From: an uncultured Desulfovibrio sp. | GTDB lineage: Bacteria > Desulfobacterota > Desulfovibrionia > Desulfovibrionales > Desulfovibrionaceae | Direction: 5' to 3' | Assembly (NCBI GenBank): GCA_905235595.1 | Contig: CAJOMG010000025.1 | Span: forward strand, 5,783-46,020 | Length of the DNA stretch: 40,238 nt | Shown: one piece after another, positions 7,797 through 16,596 of the stretch | Layout of the letters: the number at the start of each line of letters is the position of its first letter | Position numbering within the stretch: the first letter of the stretch is position 1 | Notes under the pieces: generated by a model | What the model saw: only the letters and a program-made list of their open reading frames with translations | The model's database searches: none | What the model was told of the DNA's origin: nothing | Program-made: the position numbers and the translations under genes

Positions 7797-8135
7797 ATGA
7801 AAAAGCTGGAGATTATTATCCGTCCAGGCATGTTTGAGAGGGTGAAGACCACTCTGACTGATTTGCACATCCAGGGACTCAATTATACGGAAATCAAAGG
7901 TTTTGGACGCCAGCACGGCCATACCGAAGTATACCGTGGCACTACCATGCGGGTTGATTGCCTGCCTAAGGTAAAGGTGGAAGTGGTACTGCCTGACGGT
8001 AAATTGGAAGAAGCCCTCAATGCCGTGGTCAGTGTGGCCCGAACTGGTCAGGTAGGTGATGGCAAGATATTCGTTAGTGACGTGCAGGATGCGATCCGCA
8101 TTCGCACGGGAGAACGTGGTGAAGAAGCACTGTAA
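7797..8135 (+). CDS. glnK: P-II nitrogen regulatory protein, GlnK type
   Basis: The 112 residues align without gaps to E. coli GlnK, including GFGRQ-GHTE at 36-44, LPKVK at 56-60 and the C-terminal GDGKIFV...IRIRTGE ATP-binding region. Gln39 and Lys58, which bind ATP and 2-oxoglutarate, are present. The T-loop residue 51, the tyrosine that is uridylylated in enterobacteria, is methionine here (YRGTTMRVDC); Tyr46 remains. It should block AmtB when nitrogen is plentiful and sense 2-oxoglutarate and ADP/ATP, but probably without Tyr51 uridylylation. It lies between amtB and glutamine synthetase in one operon with an AAAGGG ribosome site. Confidence 0.93.
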   Translation: MKKLEIIIRPGMFERVKTTLTDLHIQGLNYTEIKGFGRQHGHTEVYRGTTMRVDCLPKVKVEVVLPDGKLEEALNAVVSVARTGQVGDGKIFVSDVQDAIRIRTGERGEEAL

Positions 8136-8179
8136 TTGAGTGCCATAAAGACAACCTGTTATATAGTTGGAGTTTACTT

Positions 8180-10372
8180 ATGCATGCAATTCGTCAGGCA
8201 GTGTTGCGTCAGGCCATGGACACAGAGCCTGTGTCACCGGTAAAGCAGGATGAAAAGGGCAGAGCGGCGGAAGAGATTTTTGGCAAACATGTATTTGGCC
8301 TCCCCGCCATGCGTAAACGGCTGCCTAAGGATGTCTACCGCAAGCTTGCTCGTATCATTCGCAATGGAGAACGTTTGGATCCGGCGATTGCCGATGTTGT
8401 TGCCAGCGCCATGAAGGATTGGGCAATGGAGCACGGTGCCACGCACTACACCCACTGGTTCCACCCCATGACAGGGTTGACTGCAGAAAAGCACGACGCC
8501 TTTCTTACCCCCACTGGTGATGGCCAGGTGATCAGTGAATTTTCGGGAAAAATGCTGATTAGTGGCGAACCCGATGCATCCTCCTTCCCTTCGGGTGGTA
8601 TTCGTTCCACTTTTGAGGCACGGGGGTACACAGCCTGGGATCCCTCGGTACCTGCCTTTATTATTCCTCAACCGTATGGGGCTACACTGCACATCCCGAC
8701 GTACTTTTATTCCTATTCCGGTGAGACGCTAGATCGAAAAATCCCTCTGCAGCGCTCAATCGCCGCATTGTCAAAGCAAGCTCTGCGCATTTTGCGTCTT
8801 TTTGGTAATACTACAGCCAGCTTTGTGCGTCCCAATGTTGGGCCGGAACAAGAATATTTTCTGGTGGATAGTCGTCTGGCGGCCTTGCGTCCCGACATTC
8901 TTCTGACAGGGCGTACTCTTCTTGGTGCACCCTCGCCCAAGGGACAGGAAATGGAAGACCACTATTTTGGCGCTATTCCCGGTCGTGTCATGAGTTTTAT
9001 GCAGGATCTGGAGATTGAGTTGCTCAAACTCGGCATTCCCGCAAAAACGCGCCACAATGAAGTGGCTCCCGGGCAGTTTGAATTGGCCCCAGTGTTTGAA
9101 GAAGCCAATGTTGCCTGTGATCACAATATGCTTTGTATGAACATGATGCGCCATCTAGCTCCGCGCCATGGCTTTGTGTGTCTGTTGCACGAAAAACCTT
9201 TTGCCGGGGTCAATGGCAGTGGCAAACATAATAACTGGTCATTAAGTGATTCCGAAGGCAACAATCTGCTTAATCCTGGCTCCACGCCACAGGATAACGC
9301 ACAGTTTCTCGTTTTTCTTGCTGCCGTTCTGCGCGCCGTACACAGGCATGCGGCTGCATTACGCCTGGGTACGGTGGGTGCTGGCAATGATCATCGTCTG
9401 GGGGCTAATGAGGCTCCGCCTGCTATTATCTCTGTTTATTTGGGTGAGCAGCTGGCAGAAGTGCTGAACACTCTTGTAAATGGTAATCGTTCCGGCAAGC
9501 GCAAGCGTAGTGTGCTGGAAGTGGGGGTTTCCACATTGCCTCCTCTGCCAGTAGATCTTTCGGACCGCAACCGTACCAGCCCATTTGCATTTACAGGCAA
9601 TAAGTTTGAATTCCGGGCTGTGGGGTCATCCCAATCTGTGGCACCGGTAAACATTGCTCTCAATACGGCCGTGGCCTGTGCGCTGGACGACATTGCAACT
9701 GAACTGGAGGCATCTCTTGCCTCAGGCATGCGTTTGAATGCGGCTTTACAGGAACTGCTGCCACGGTTGTTCAAAGAGCATATGCCTGTTGTTTTTAACG
9801 GTAACGGCTATGCCCAGACCTGGCCGGAGGAGGCTGCCCGACGTGGCCTGCCCAATTATGACAATACAGTGCTCGCACTGGAACATTATTGCGACCCGGA
9901 TGTCATGGATGTGTTTTTGCGTCAAAACATCCTGACGGAACGGGAGATGCGTTCCAGGCAGGAGATATTGCTGGAGAATTATACAAAGAGTGTCTGCATT
10001 GAAGGCCGTACTATGGCTGCCATGGTGCGGACTTCAGTCCTGCCGTCAAGTTTGGAGATGCAGTGCCGCATTGCTGACGTTGTCATCAAGACCCGTACAG
10101 TGACGGGAGAGCAGACCGTGGCAAGTGAGGAATCTTATTTTACGGAAGTGCGTGACCATGTGAAAGCCTTGCAGAAAGGCGTTGAGTCTCTGGAGCAAGC
10201 TTTGGAACGTATTGATCATATCACGGGGGTACTGGAAAAAGCACAGACTGCCAGGGACATGGTGCTGCCTGCCATGGCAGAATGCCGTGGCCACGCTGAT
10301 GCGCTGGAACAACTGGTGGACGATAGCCTCTGGACCCTGCCCAAGTATGCGGAACTGCTTTGGATTAATTAG
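8180..10372 (+). CDS. glnN: glutamine synthetase type III
   Basis: At 730 residues it is far longer than type I enzymes (about 450-470) and matches GSIII. It starts with the GSIII N-terminal region (EEIFGKHVFGLPAMRKRLPK). Other markers are THYTHWFHPMTG, the GPEQEYFLVD catalytic strand, the GVNGSGKHNNWSLS loop and GNDHRLGANEAPPAI. It joins ammonium to glutamate using ATP in the cytoplasm, as a double-hexamer in known examples. Its place after amtB and glnK under a sigma54 promoter makes it the likely ammonium-scavenging enzyme. GSIII is not adenylylated like type I enzymes, so control is probably transcriptional or through P-II. Confidence 0.95.
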   Translation: MHAIRQAVLRQAMDTEPVSPVKQDEKGRAAEEIFGKHVFGLPAMRKRLPKDVYRKLARIIRNGERLDPAIADVVASAMKDWAMEHGATHYTHWFHPMTGLTAEKHDAFLTPTGDGQVISEFSGKMLISGEPDASSFPSGGIRSTFEARGYTAWDPSVPAFIIPQPYGATLHIPTYFYSYSGETLDRKIPLQRSIAALSKQALRILRLFGNTTASFVRPNVGPEQEYFLVDSRLAALRPDILLTGRTLLGAPSPKGQEMEDHYFGAIPGRVMSFMQDLEIELLKLGIPAKTRHNEVAPGQFELAPVFEEANVACDHNMLCMNMMRHLAPRHGFVCLLHEKPFAGVNGSGKHNNWSLSDSEGNNLLNPGSTPQDNAQFLVFLAAVLRAVHRHAAALRLGTVGAGNDHRLGANEAPPAIISVYLGEQLAEVLNTLVNGNRSGKRKRSVLEVGVSTLPPLPVDLSDRNRTSPFAFTGNKFEFRAVGSSQSVAPVNIALNTAVACALDDIATELEASLASGMRLNAALQELLPRLFKEHMPVVFNGNGYAQTWPEEAARRGLPNYDNTVLALEHYCDPDVMDVFLRQNILTEREMRSRQEILLENYTKSVCIEGRTMAAMVRTSVLPSSLEMQCRIADVVIKTRTVTGEQTVASEESYFTEVRDHVKALQKGVESLEQALERIDHITGVLEKAQTARDMVLPAMAECRGHADALEQLVDDSLWTLPKYAELLWIN

Positions 10373-10470
10373 AGGTACTATAAAAAATTCGGAGAAACAG
10401 TGTTGGTGGCTAAGGCACGTCCCGGGGGGATAATTTGCCTCGTCAGCTGCTGACCCCGCTGTATGGTGGG

Positions 10471-10515
10471 GACTGCCATGCCGCTGCCCGGTAAACGGGC
10501 AGCGGCATGGTGGTC
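10471..10515 (+). repeat. long hairpin between glnN and dapF
   Basis: CCATGCCGCTGCCCG at 10476-10490 is a perfect inverse of 10496-10510, with loop GTAAA. G-T pairs and Watson-Crick pairs extend the stem to 20 bases. No T run follows on either strand, so it is not a typical intrinsic terminator. It may separate the ammonium operon from dapF by stopping or processing the RNA. Confidence 0.6.
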
Positions 10516-10556
10516 AAGCAATGCGTGCAAGGTCGATCATCAGAAAGAGAAGAGTC

Positions 10557-11417
10557 ATGGGCAGGCTAGTACGGTTTACGAAGATGCAGGGCATTGGCAA
10601 CGATTATGTATACATCAATGGGTTTGAAGAAGATGGTATAGATGATCCCGGTGCTCTGGCACGCCGCATCAGCGACAGGCATTTCGGTGTAGGCTCGGAC
10701 GGGCTTGTGTTGGTGCTGCCTTCACAATCTGCTGATGTACGTATGCGCATGTTTAATGCTGATGGCTCGGAGGCAGAAATGTGCGGCAATGCCATACGCT
10801 GCGTGGGCAAATATGCGTATGAGCACGGCCTTGTTGCCGGCACTAGCGTGCGGGTGGAAACATTGGCCGGGGAAAAGATCGTAAACCTTTTGCATGAAAA
10901 CGGCCAGATTTGTGCTGCGACAGTGGATATGGGTGTACCAGAGCTTATGCCAGCGCACATTCCCGTGCTGGTGCAGGATGGTGGCGATACCCAGAGCTTT
11001 ATAGCGCGGCATGTGGACGTGGGCGGTACAGTCTACGATGTGACGGCCGTATCCATGGGCAATCCCCATGCTGTCGTTTTTATGGAATATATAGATATGC
11101 TGGACTTGCCGTGTTTGGGACCCCGGTTTGAATGCCATCCCCTGTTCCCCAGACGTATCAATACCGAATTTGTGGAACTTGTTTCGCCTGCCCTTGTACG
11201 TATGCGTGTTTGGGAGCGCGGAGCTGGCGAGACTATGGCTTGTGGCACAGGGGCATGTGCCGTGGCCGTTGCCTGCCATCTTACTGGTCGAACAGGACGT
11301 GAGCTGGATGTAGAACTCAGGGGAGGAACACTGCATATCCGATGGGATGCAGCATCAGGGCGTGTGTTCATGACAGGTGGAGCACTGACGGTTTTTGAAG
11401 GAATGTATCCTCTCTGA
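10557..11417 (+). CDS. dapF: diaminopimelate epimerase
   Basis: A 286-residue protein converting LL- to meso-diaminopimelate in the cytoplasm, for lysine and peptidoglycan. It has two similar halves, each giving one catalytic cysteine: the first in the NADGSEAEMCGNAIRC motif and the second in ACGTGACAVAVA. The start FTKMQGIGNDYVYI is typical of the family. ATG at 10557 is chosen with AGAGAAGAG upstream; an in-frame ATG at 10521 would add 12 basic residues. dapL, which supplies its substrate, starts 44 bases later. Confidence 0.95.
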   Translation: MGRLVRFTKMQGIGNDYVYINGFEEDGIDDPGALARRISDRHFGVGSDGLVLVLPSQSADVRMRMFNADGSEAEMCGNAIRCVGKYAYEHGLVAGTSVRVETLAGEKIVNLLHENGQICAATVDMGVPELMPAHIPVLVQDGGDTQSFIARHVDVGGTVYDVTAVSMGNPHAVVFMEYIDMLDLPCLGPRFECHPLFPRRINTEFVELVSPALVRMRVWERGAGETMACGTGACAVAVACHLTGRTGRELDVELRGGTLHIRWDAASGRVFMTGGALTVFEGMYPL

Positions 11418-11461
11418 TGTCCCTGTAGCAACTGTCATGTGGAAAGTTCCAAGGAGTGAGC

Positions 11462-12685
11462 ATGACGACAGTCAATGAGAATTATCTCAAGTTGCCTGGC
11501 AGCTATCTTTTTTCTGATATAGCACACAAGGTGGCTGCATATGGCAATGCCCATCCAGAAAAGCATATTATCAGCCTGGGCATCGGTGATGTGACACGCC
11601 CATTGATTCCAGCGGTGATTGCTGCCTTGCACAGGGCTGTAGATGAGATGGGGAGGGCTGCGTCATTCCATGGCTACGGACCGGAACAGGGGTATGCATT
11701 TTTGCGCGAAGCCATTGCTGAACACGATTATCGTGTTCGTGGTGTGGCCATGGATGCCAGTGAGATTTTTGTAAGTGATGGAAGTAAGTCTGACGTGGGT
11801 AATTTTCAGGAATTGTTTGCTGCCCATAGCGTGGTGGCTGTGACTGATCCGGTATATCCCGTCTATGTGGATTCCAACGCCATGGCAGGTCGTGCGGGTA
11901 CGTATGTCGATGGCAGCTGGGAGCGCATCATCTATCTGCCCTGTTTGCGTGAAAATGCCTTCGTGCCGGAATTCCCTGCAGTACGTCCTGATATTGTCTA
12001 CCTTTGCTGTCCCAATAATCCCACGGGAACGACGCTGCCGCGAGCGGCATTGCAAGCCTGGGTGGACTATGCCCGCCGCGAGGGCTGCATCATCCTTTTT
12101 GATTCGGCCTACGAGGCCTATATTTCGGACGCATCAATTCCCCACTCCATCTATGAACTGGAAGGGGCGCGAGAAGTAGCTGTGGAGTTCCGCAGCTTTT
12201 CCAAGACTGCAGGTTTTACGGGCCTGCGCTGTGCCTACACGGTGGTTCCACGAGAACTGAAAGTTTCAGATGGCAGGGGTGGGCAGGTATTTCTCAATCC
12301 CTTATGGAATCGTCGCCAGTGTACCAAGTACAATGGTTGCCCTTATATTGTGCAGCGGGCCGCAGAAGCTGTCTATAGTGAGGAAGGCCGTCAGCAGGTC
12401 ATGGATGTCATTGCTGGGTACAGAGCGACCGCCGCAAGACTTGCTACAGCCGTGCGCAGCATAGGGCTTGAAGTGTATGGCGGTGTAGATGCTCCGTATC
12501 TTTGGGTAAGGGTGCCGGTCGGTGCGACCTCCTGGAGTTTTTTTGAGCATCTGCTGACTGAAGCGGCATTGGTATGCACACCGGGCGCGGGTTTTGGCAT
12601 TGCTGGCGAGGGCTATGTGCGACTGACAGCATTTGGCACTCCTGAAGATACGCAGGAAGCCATAGAACGTATGGTTGCTATGTAG
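11462..12685 (+). CDS. dapL: LL-diaminopimelate aminotransferase
   Basis: A 407-residue class I/II PLP aminotransferase of the length and sequence type of DapL (plants, Chlamydia, many deltaproteobacteria). The PLP lysine is Lys248 in [15 protein letters not shown]; other marks are [22 protein letters not shown] and CCPNNPTGT. It makes LL-diaminopimelate directly from tetrahydrodipicolinate using glutamate, bypassing the succinylase or acetylase route. ATG at 11462 has AGGAG 5 bases upstream; a GTG at 11456 overlaps that ribosome site. The genes that follow encode a glutamate synthase, which supplies its amino donor. Confidence 0.95.
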   Translation: MTTVNENYLKLPGSYLFSDIAHKVAAYGNAHPEKHIISLGIGDVTRPLIPAVIAALHRAVDEMGRAASFHGYGPEQGYAFLREAIAEHDYRVRGVAMDASEIFVSDGSKSDVGNFQELFAAHSVVAVTDPVYPVYVDSNAMAGRAGTYVDGSWERIIYLPCLRENAFVPEFPAVRPDIVYLCCPNNPTGTTLPRAALQAWVDYARREGCIILFDSAYEAYISDASIPHSIYELEGAREVAVEFRSFSKTAGFTGLRCAYTVVPRELKVSDGRGGQVFLNPLWNRRQCTKYNGCPYIVQRAAEAVYSEEGRQQVMDVIAGYRATAARLATAVRSIGLEVYGGVDAPYLWVRVPVGATSWSFFEHLLTEAALVCTPGAGFGIAGEGYVRLTAFGTPEDTQEAIERMVAM

Positions 12686-12709
12686 AGGCAATACCCCCTG
12701 AGGTTTTTT

Positions 12710-13816
12710 ATGTGCAGAATTGGTTCCATCAAAAGCAAAATTCCAGTGTCTCCTTCCTTGGCACTCAATCTTATGCTGCCGCAACAGGAAGGGCATGACA
12801 ATTCTGGTTTTGCCATGGTTATGCAGGATATGGACGGCGTGTTTGCGCATTATAAGGACAAACCCTTGCTTTCCTTGGCCTGCACGCCAGCAGGCGTGCA
12901 ACTGGTCAATGAGTATATGGAGAACAAGGGTTTTGTGCAGATAGCGCAGTGGGTGCCCGATGTGGACAAACGGCCCGGACTGAAGATCGCGGCCATGCCC
13001 CGCTATGTCTTTCGCAACTATGATTATCCGGAAATCTACCGGTATCGCACGCAGGCCGAGCGGGAAAATCTGCTTCTGGACACGCGTCTTGCACTCCGCA
13101 CGCTGTTGGCAGAAAAGGGGGACGGGTATGTGTATTCTTTCTGGCCAGACGTGCTGACGTTGAAGGAAATCGGTGATCCAGCTGATATTGCCGTGTATTT
13201 TCGCCTGTGGGAAGACACTGGCCGTCTGACAGCCCGTAATATTGTTACCCAATGCCGCCAGAACACCAATTATGCCATTGTGCGCTACGCGGCACATCCT
13301 TTTTTTTTGCAGGGTTATACGCTTTGCGCCAATGGGGAGAACACGTTTTTCAGCAGAAATACAGAATTGCAGAAGGCACTGCACCGCGGCTACATAGGGT
13401 TTGAATCCGATTCGCAAAGCCTGCTGTACACCTTGCATTATGTGTTACACGAGCTGGGCTGGCCTTTGGGATATTACAAGCATGTTATTACCCCCCTGCC
13501 CATTGCGGAAATGGAATGTCGTAAAGACCGCGATGCACTTTTTCTTATTCGTGAATCACTCTCGCACCTGGAGGCCAATGGCCCGGGAGCCATTATTGCC
13601 CTTTTGCCAGACGGAACCATGCTGGCTCTGGGAGATTCCAGAAAATTGCGCCCAATGGTTGTAGGTGGTGATGGGAATATGGTTGCAGTGTCATCAGAGG
13701 TGTGTGGGCTCAATGCCATCCTTCCTGAGCGTGATACCGGTGAAGACATCTACCCTGACGAGCGGGAGATGATAGTCATCGACAATGCATTGGAGGTTCG
13801 TCGGTGGAGACAGTAA
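12710..13816 (+). CDS. glutamate synthase, class II glutamine amidotransferase component
   Basis: A 368-residue stand-alone Ntn-type glutaminase domain. It begins MCRIGSIKSK, so after removal of Met the Cys2 becomes the nucleophile. Further marks are GHDNSGFAMVMQD and a C-terminal segment with SSEVCGLNAI. It corresponds to the N-terminal third of ordinary GltB and would pass ammonia to the FMN component encoded next; their genes overlap by one base. Splitting GltB into amidotransferase, FMN and GXGXG genes is known in archaea and in sulfate reducers. Ribosome site GAGG precedes the ATG. Confidence 0.87.
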   Translation: MCRIGSIKSKIPVSPSLALNLMLPQQEGHDNSGFAMVMQDMDGVFAHYKDKPLLSLACTPAGVQLVNEYMENKGFVQIAQWVPDVDKRPGLKIAAMPRYVFRNYDYPEIYRYRTQAERENLLLDTRLALRTLLAEKGDGYVYSFWPDVLTLKEIGDPADIAVYFRLWEDTGRLTARNIVTQCRQNTNYAIVRYAAHPFFLQGYTLCANGENTFFSRNTELQKALHRGYIGFESDSQSLLYTLHYVLHELGWPLGYYKHVITPLPIAEMECRKDRDALFLIRESLSHLEANGPGAIIALLPDGTMLALGDSRKLRPMVVGGDGNMVAVSSEVCGLNAILPERDTGEDIYPDEREMIVIDNALEVRRWRQ

Positions 13817-15435
13817 TGGTTCAGGATGTGAGCGTTGGCGACCTGCGCTGGAATATTGCATGGCAGAAAGACGTGTGCGTCATGTGCGGTTCCTGTGTTG
13901 CTGCTTGCTCCTTTCACGCCATTGAGGTCGTGCGTAATAGATATTTGCGTGGTCCTGTTCATATAACAGGGGAACATTCAGGGCAGACCCCTTCTCCGCG
14001 TCTTGCCATACGTCAGATTGCTGATTCTAAGTGCGCCTGCAGGGGGTGCGGCATGTGCGCAAAGGTATGTCCAGTAGGGGCAATACAGCCTGTGCGCAAC
14101 CGTGATAACCGTATGTCCATGCTTTCTCGCTGCGCAGGTACGCCCAAGCGTGGCGGACGTCATGGCGGTGTACAAAGGCGTACGCTTGATACCATTATGG
14201 TGGGTCGCATCAGCCAGATGACCGATCCTGCTCTGGATTCTGAACGTCATCTTTTTGATATGCGAGCGCCTCTAGGGCGCGTCATGCCTGTGTCAGAGAT
14301 TCCTCTGCGTGTGGAGGGGGAGAGACTGAAGGTCGCCGGACGAACACCTCCTGTACGTTGGATATATCCTCTCATATTTAGTGATATGAGCATAGGTGCG
14401 CTTTCTACCCGCGCGTGGGAGGCTGTGGCGTTGGCATGTGCTTATCTGAACGAGCGTTGTCACTTGCCAGTGCGCATGTGTTCAGGCGAGGGCGGTATGC
14501 CCGTCAGGCTGTTGGAATCTGAGTATCTAAAGTACATGATTTTGCAGATAGCCTCTGGGCATTTTGGCTGGAACCGTATACTTACGGCTTTGCCCCGTAT
14601 GAAAGAGGATCCCGCTGCCGTTCTTATCAAGATAGGGCAGGGTGCCAAGCCCGGTGACGGCGGTTTGCTGCCCGCTGCTAAAGTTACCCCGCACATTCAG
14701 GCTATCCGTGGTGTGCCTGGCGTCACACTGCATTCTCCACCCAATCATCAGGGGCTCTATTCCATTGAGGAAGCCGTACAAAAGATGCACCTTTCGTGCA
14801 ACGCCATCTTTGGTTTTCGCGTGCCTGTGGCAATTAAGTGCGCGGTCTCGTCTACATCCGTTGCAGTGTACAACAATTTGTTGCGCGATCCCTATAACAT
14901 ATGCGGAGGTTTCTTTTTGGACGGAATTCAGGGAGGCACCGGAGCGGCAAATGAAATATCACTTGAACACACTGGGCATCCCGTTGTTTCCAAGCTGCGT
15001 GACTGTTATCGGGCCGCTGTTGTTCAGGGGCGGCAAGGGCAGATCCCGCTTTGGGCAGGCGGTGGTGTGGGGCAGACGGGCAATGCTGCAGCTGACGCTT
15101 TTAAGCTGATCTGTCTTGGAGCAAATGGTGTCTTTGTGGGCAGGATTCTTATTCAGCTGCTTGGTTGCGTCGGCAATGAGCAGGGCCGATGCAATGCGTG
15201 TAATACCGGTCAATGCCCCACTGGAATCTGCACCCAGGATCCTCGTTTGGTACATCGGCTTGACGTAGACCGTGGCGCGGAAAACATCGTAGCCTACATG
15301 CGCTCTTTTGACGCTGAGTTGCGTAAACTGCTGGCCCCTGTGGGCAACAGTTCATTGCCCGTGGGACGTTCTGATGCGCTTGTTACTTCAGACAAGGCCG
15401 TGGCGGACAAGCTGGGCATTCAGTATGCATGTTGA
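13816..15435 (+). CDS. glutamate synthase FMN-binding catalytic component with two 4Fe-4S motifs
   Basis: 539 residues. The N-terminus has two ferredoxin-type motifs with Cys21/24/27/31 and Cys75/78/81/85. The FMN-barrel domain follows, with IGQGAKPGDGG, HSPPNHQGLYSIEE and WAGGGVGQTG. A Cys-rich motif (Cys459, 462, 467, 472) near the barrel end matches the glutamate synthase Fe-S site. It forms glutamate from 2-oxoglutarate and ammonia. No NAD(P)H-oxidising small subunit is nearby, so electrons may come from ferredoxin; this is inferred. ATG at 13816 overlaps the upstream stop by one base and has GGAG six bases before it; an in-frame GTG lies at 13804. Confidence 0.9.
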   Translation: MVQDVSVGDLRWNIAWQKDVCVMCGSCVAACSFHAIEVVRNRYLRGPVHITGEHSGQTPSPRLAIRQIADSKCACRGCGMCAKVCPVGAIQPVRNRDNRMSMLSRCAGTPKRGGRHGGVQRRTLDTIMVGRISQMTDPALDSERHLFDMRAPLGRVMPVSEIPLRVEGERLKVAGRTPPVRWIYPLIFSDMSIGALSTRAWEAVALACAYLNERCHLPVRMCSGEGGMPVRLLESEYLKYMILQIASGHFGWNRILTALPRMKEDPAAVLIKIGQGAKPGDGGLLPAAKVTPHIQAIRGVPGVTLHSPPNHQGLYSIEEAVQKMHLSCNAIFGFRVPVAIKCAVSSTSVAVYNNLLRDPYNICGGFFLDGIQGGTGAANEISLEHTGHPVVSKLRDCYRAAVVQGRQGQIPLWAGGGVGQTGNAAADAFKLICLGANGVFVGRILIQLLGCVGNEQGRCNACNTGQCPTGICTQDPRLVHRLDVDRGAENIVAYMRSFDAELRKLLAPVGNSSLPVGRSDALVTSDKAVADKLGIQYAC

Positions 15436-15449
15436 CGTTGGAGAGGACG

Positions 15450-16552
15450 ATGCTGCACATTGATACAGTTTCAGGGCATGAACGCCGTTCCACACAAGAG
15501 CTTCTTTTACTTATTGAAGCTGCGGTAGAACAGGGAGAAACGGATTTTTACATTGCTGCTTCAGGGCAGCACGATATTGGCGGCCCTCTCTGGAACAGGA
15601 AGGGTGCTCGTTTGACATTCACGGTACGCAATCCTGGTCAGCGTGTAGGAGCCATGTGCCTCCCGCCACATCCGTGCTTGTGGAAGGTCCGGCACCGGCA
15701 GATGTGGGATGGCTCAATGCAGGCGGTCGCGTTGTAGTACGCGGTGACGTGGGTGATACAGCGGGGCACTGCGCTGCCAGTGGCGTCATCTATGTAGGAG
15801 GGCGCGCCGGAGCCCGTGCGGGGTCGCTCATGAAGCACGACCCCATGTACGACGAACCGAGCCTGTGGGTCTTGCAGAATGTCGGGAGTTTTTCCTTCGA
15901 ATTCATGGGGGGCGGACGGGCCGTGGTGTGTGGGCTTGGCTGCGACAAGATGGCATCTGTTCTGGGGGAACGCCCTTGTGTGGGCATGGTGGGAGGTATT
16001 GTCTATTTTCGCGGACAGGTGAGTTCGCTCCCTGCAGAAGTCTGCGTAAAAGCGCTGGAAACAGACGATATTGCCTGGCTGGAAAGTGGGTTGGAAGATT
16101 TCCTTGCGGCCGTCGACAAACAAGAAGCGTGTTCACTCTTGGCAGACTGGAGCATGTGGCATAAAATTGTGCCCGAGATCGGTGATGAAGAGCACCCCGA
16201 CACTGTGGAGGACATCACTGCCTTTAGACGTAAGACATGGATTTCAGGCGGTATATTTGGCGATGTCATTGAGGATAATTTTCAGGTAAGCGGTCTGGTT
16301 GCTTGTGGCGACTTGCGCTTGCGAGAACCAGTATGGCAGCAGGGGATGCAATGCAGCCCACAGGGACGGAGCTGTCGCGATTGTGGACAGTGTCTTAAGG
16401 CCTGCCCGGAAAGGGCTATTGCCCGTGTACATGACGATGTGGGGGGGTATGGCTATATATCCGACGGGGCACGCTGCATCGGCTGTGGCATCTGTGCGGC
16501 AATATGCCCCTTGGGTGTGTGGCAAATGCATGTGCATCTTGCAGAGCCTTGA
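15450..16552 (+). pseudogene. glutamate synthase GXGXG-domain component with C-terminal ferredoxin domain, frame broken near 15661
   Basis: The first frame encodes MLHIDTVSGHERRSTQELLL and on to VGAMC; the rest of the domain continues in another frame from about 15656 (VLVEGPAPADVGWLNAGG). Adding one base within CCTCCCG at 15659-15665 restores VGAMCLPATSVLVEG and joins the two parts, so a C4 to C3 deletion or a sequencing error is likely. The second part has the GXGXG repeats (GGRVVVRGDVGD, GGRAVVCGLG) and two 4Fe-4S motifs near the C-terminus (CRDCGQCLKACP, CIGCGICAAICP). It is the third component of the split glutamate synthase. The start at 15450 has GGAGAGG upstream. Confidence 0.75.
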
Positions 16553-16596
16553 TACAAGATACATAGAGAAAGAAATATGACGGCAAGGGGCACGCA

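Noticed and set aside
12302-13438. Long minus-strand open frame (378 codons) across dapL and the amidotransferase gene
   Set aside because: It lies opposite two clearly recognised genes, has no family features and mirrors their codon pattern.
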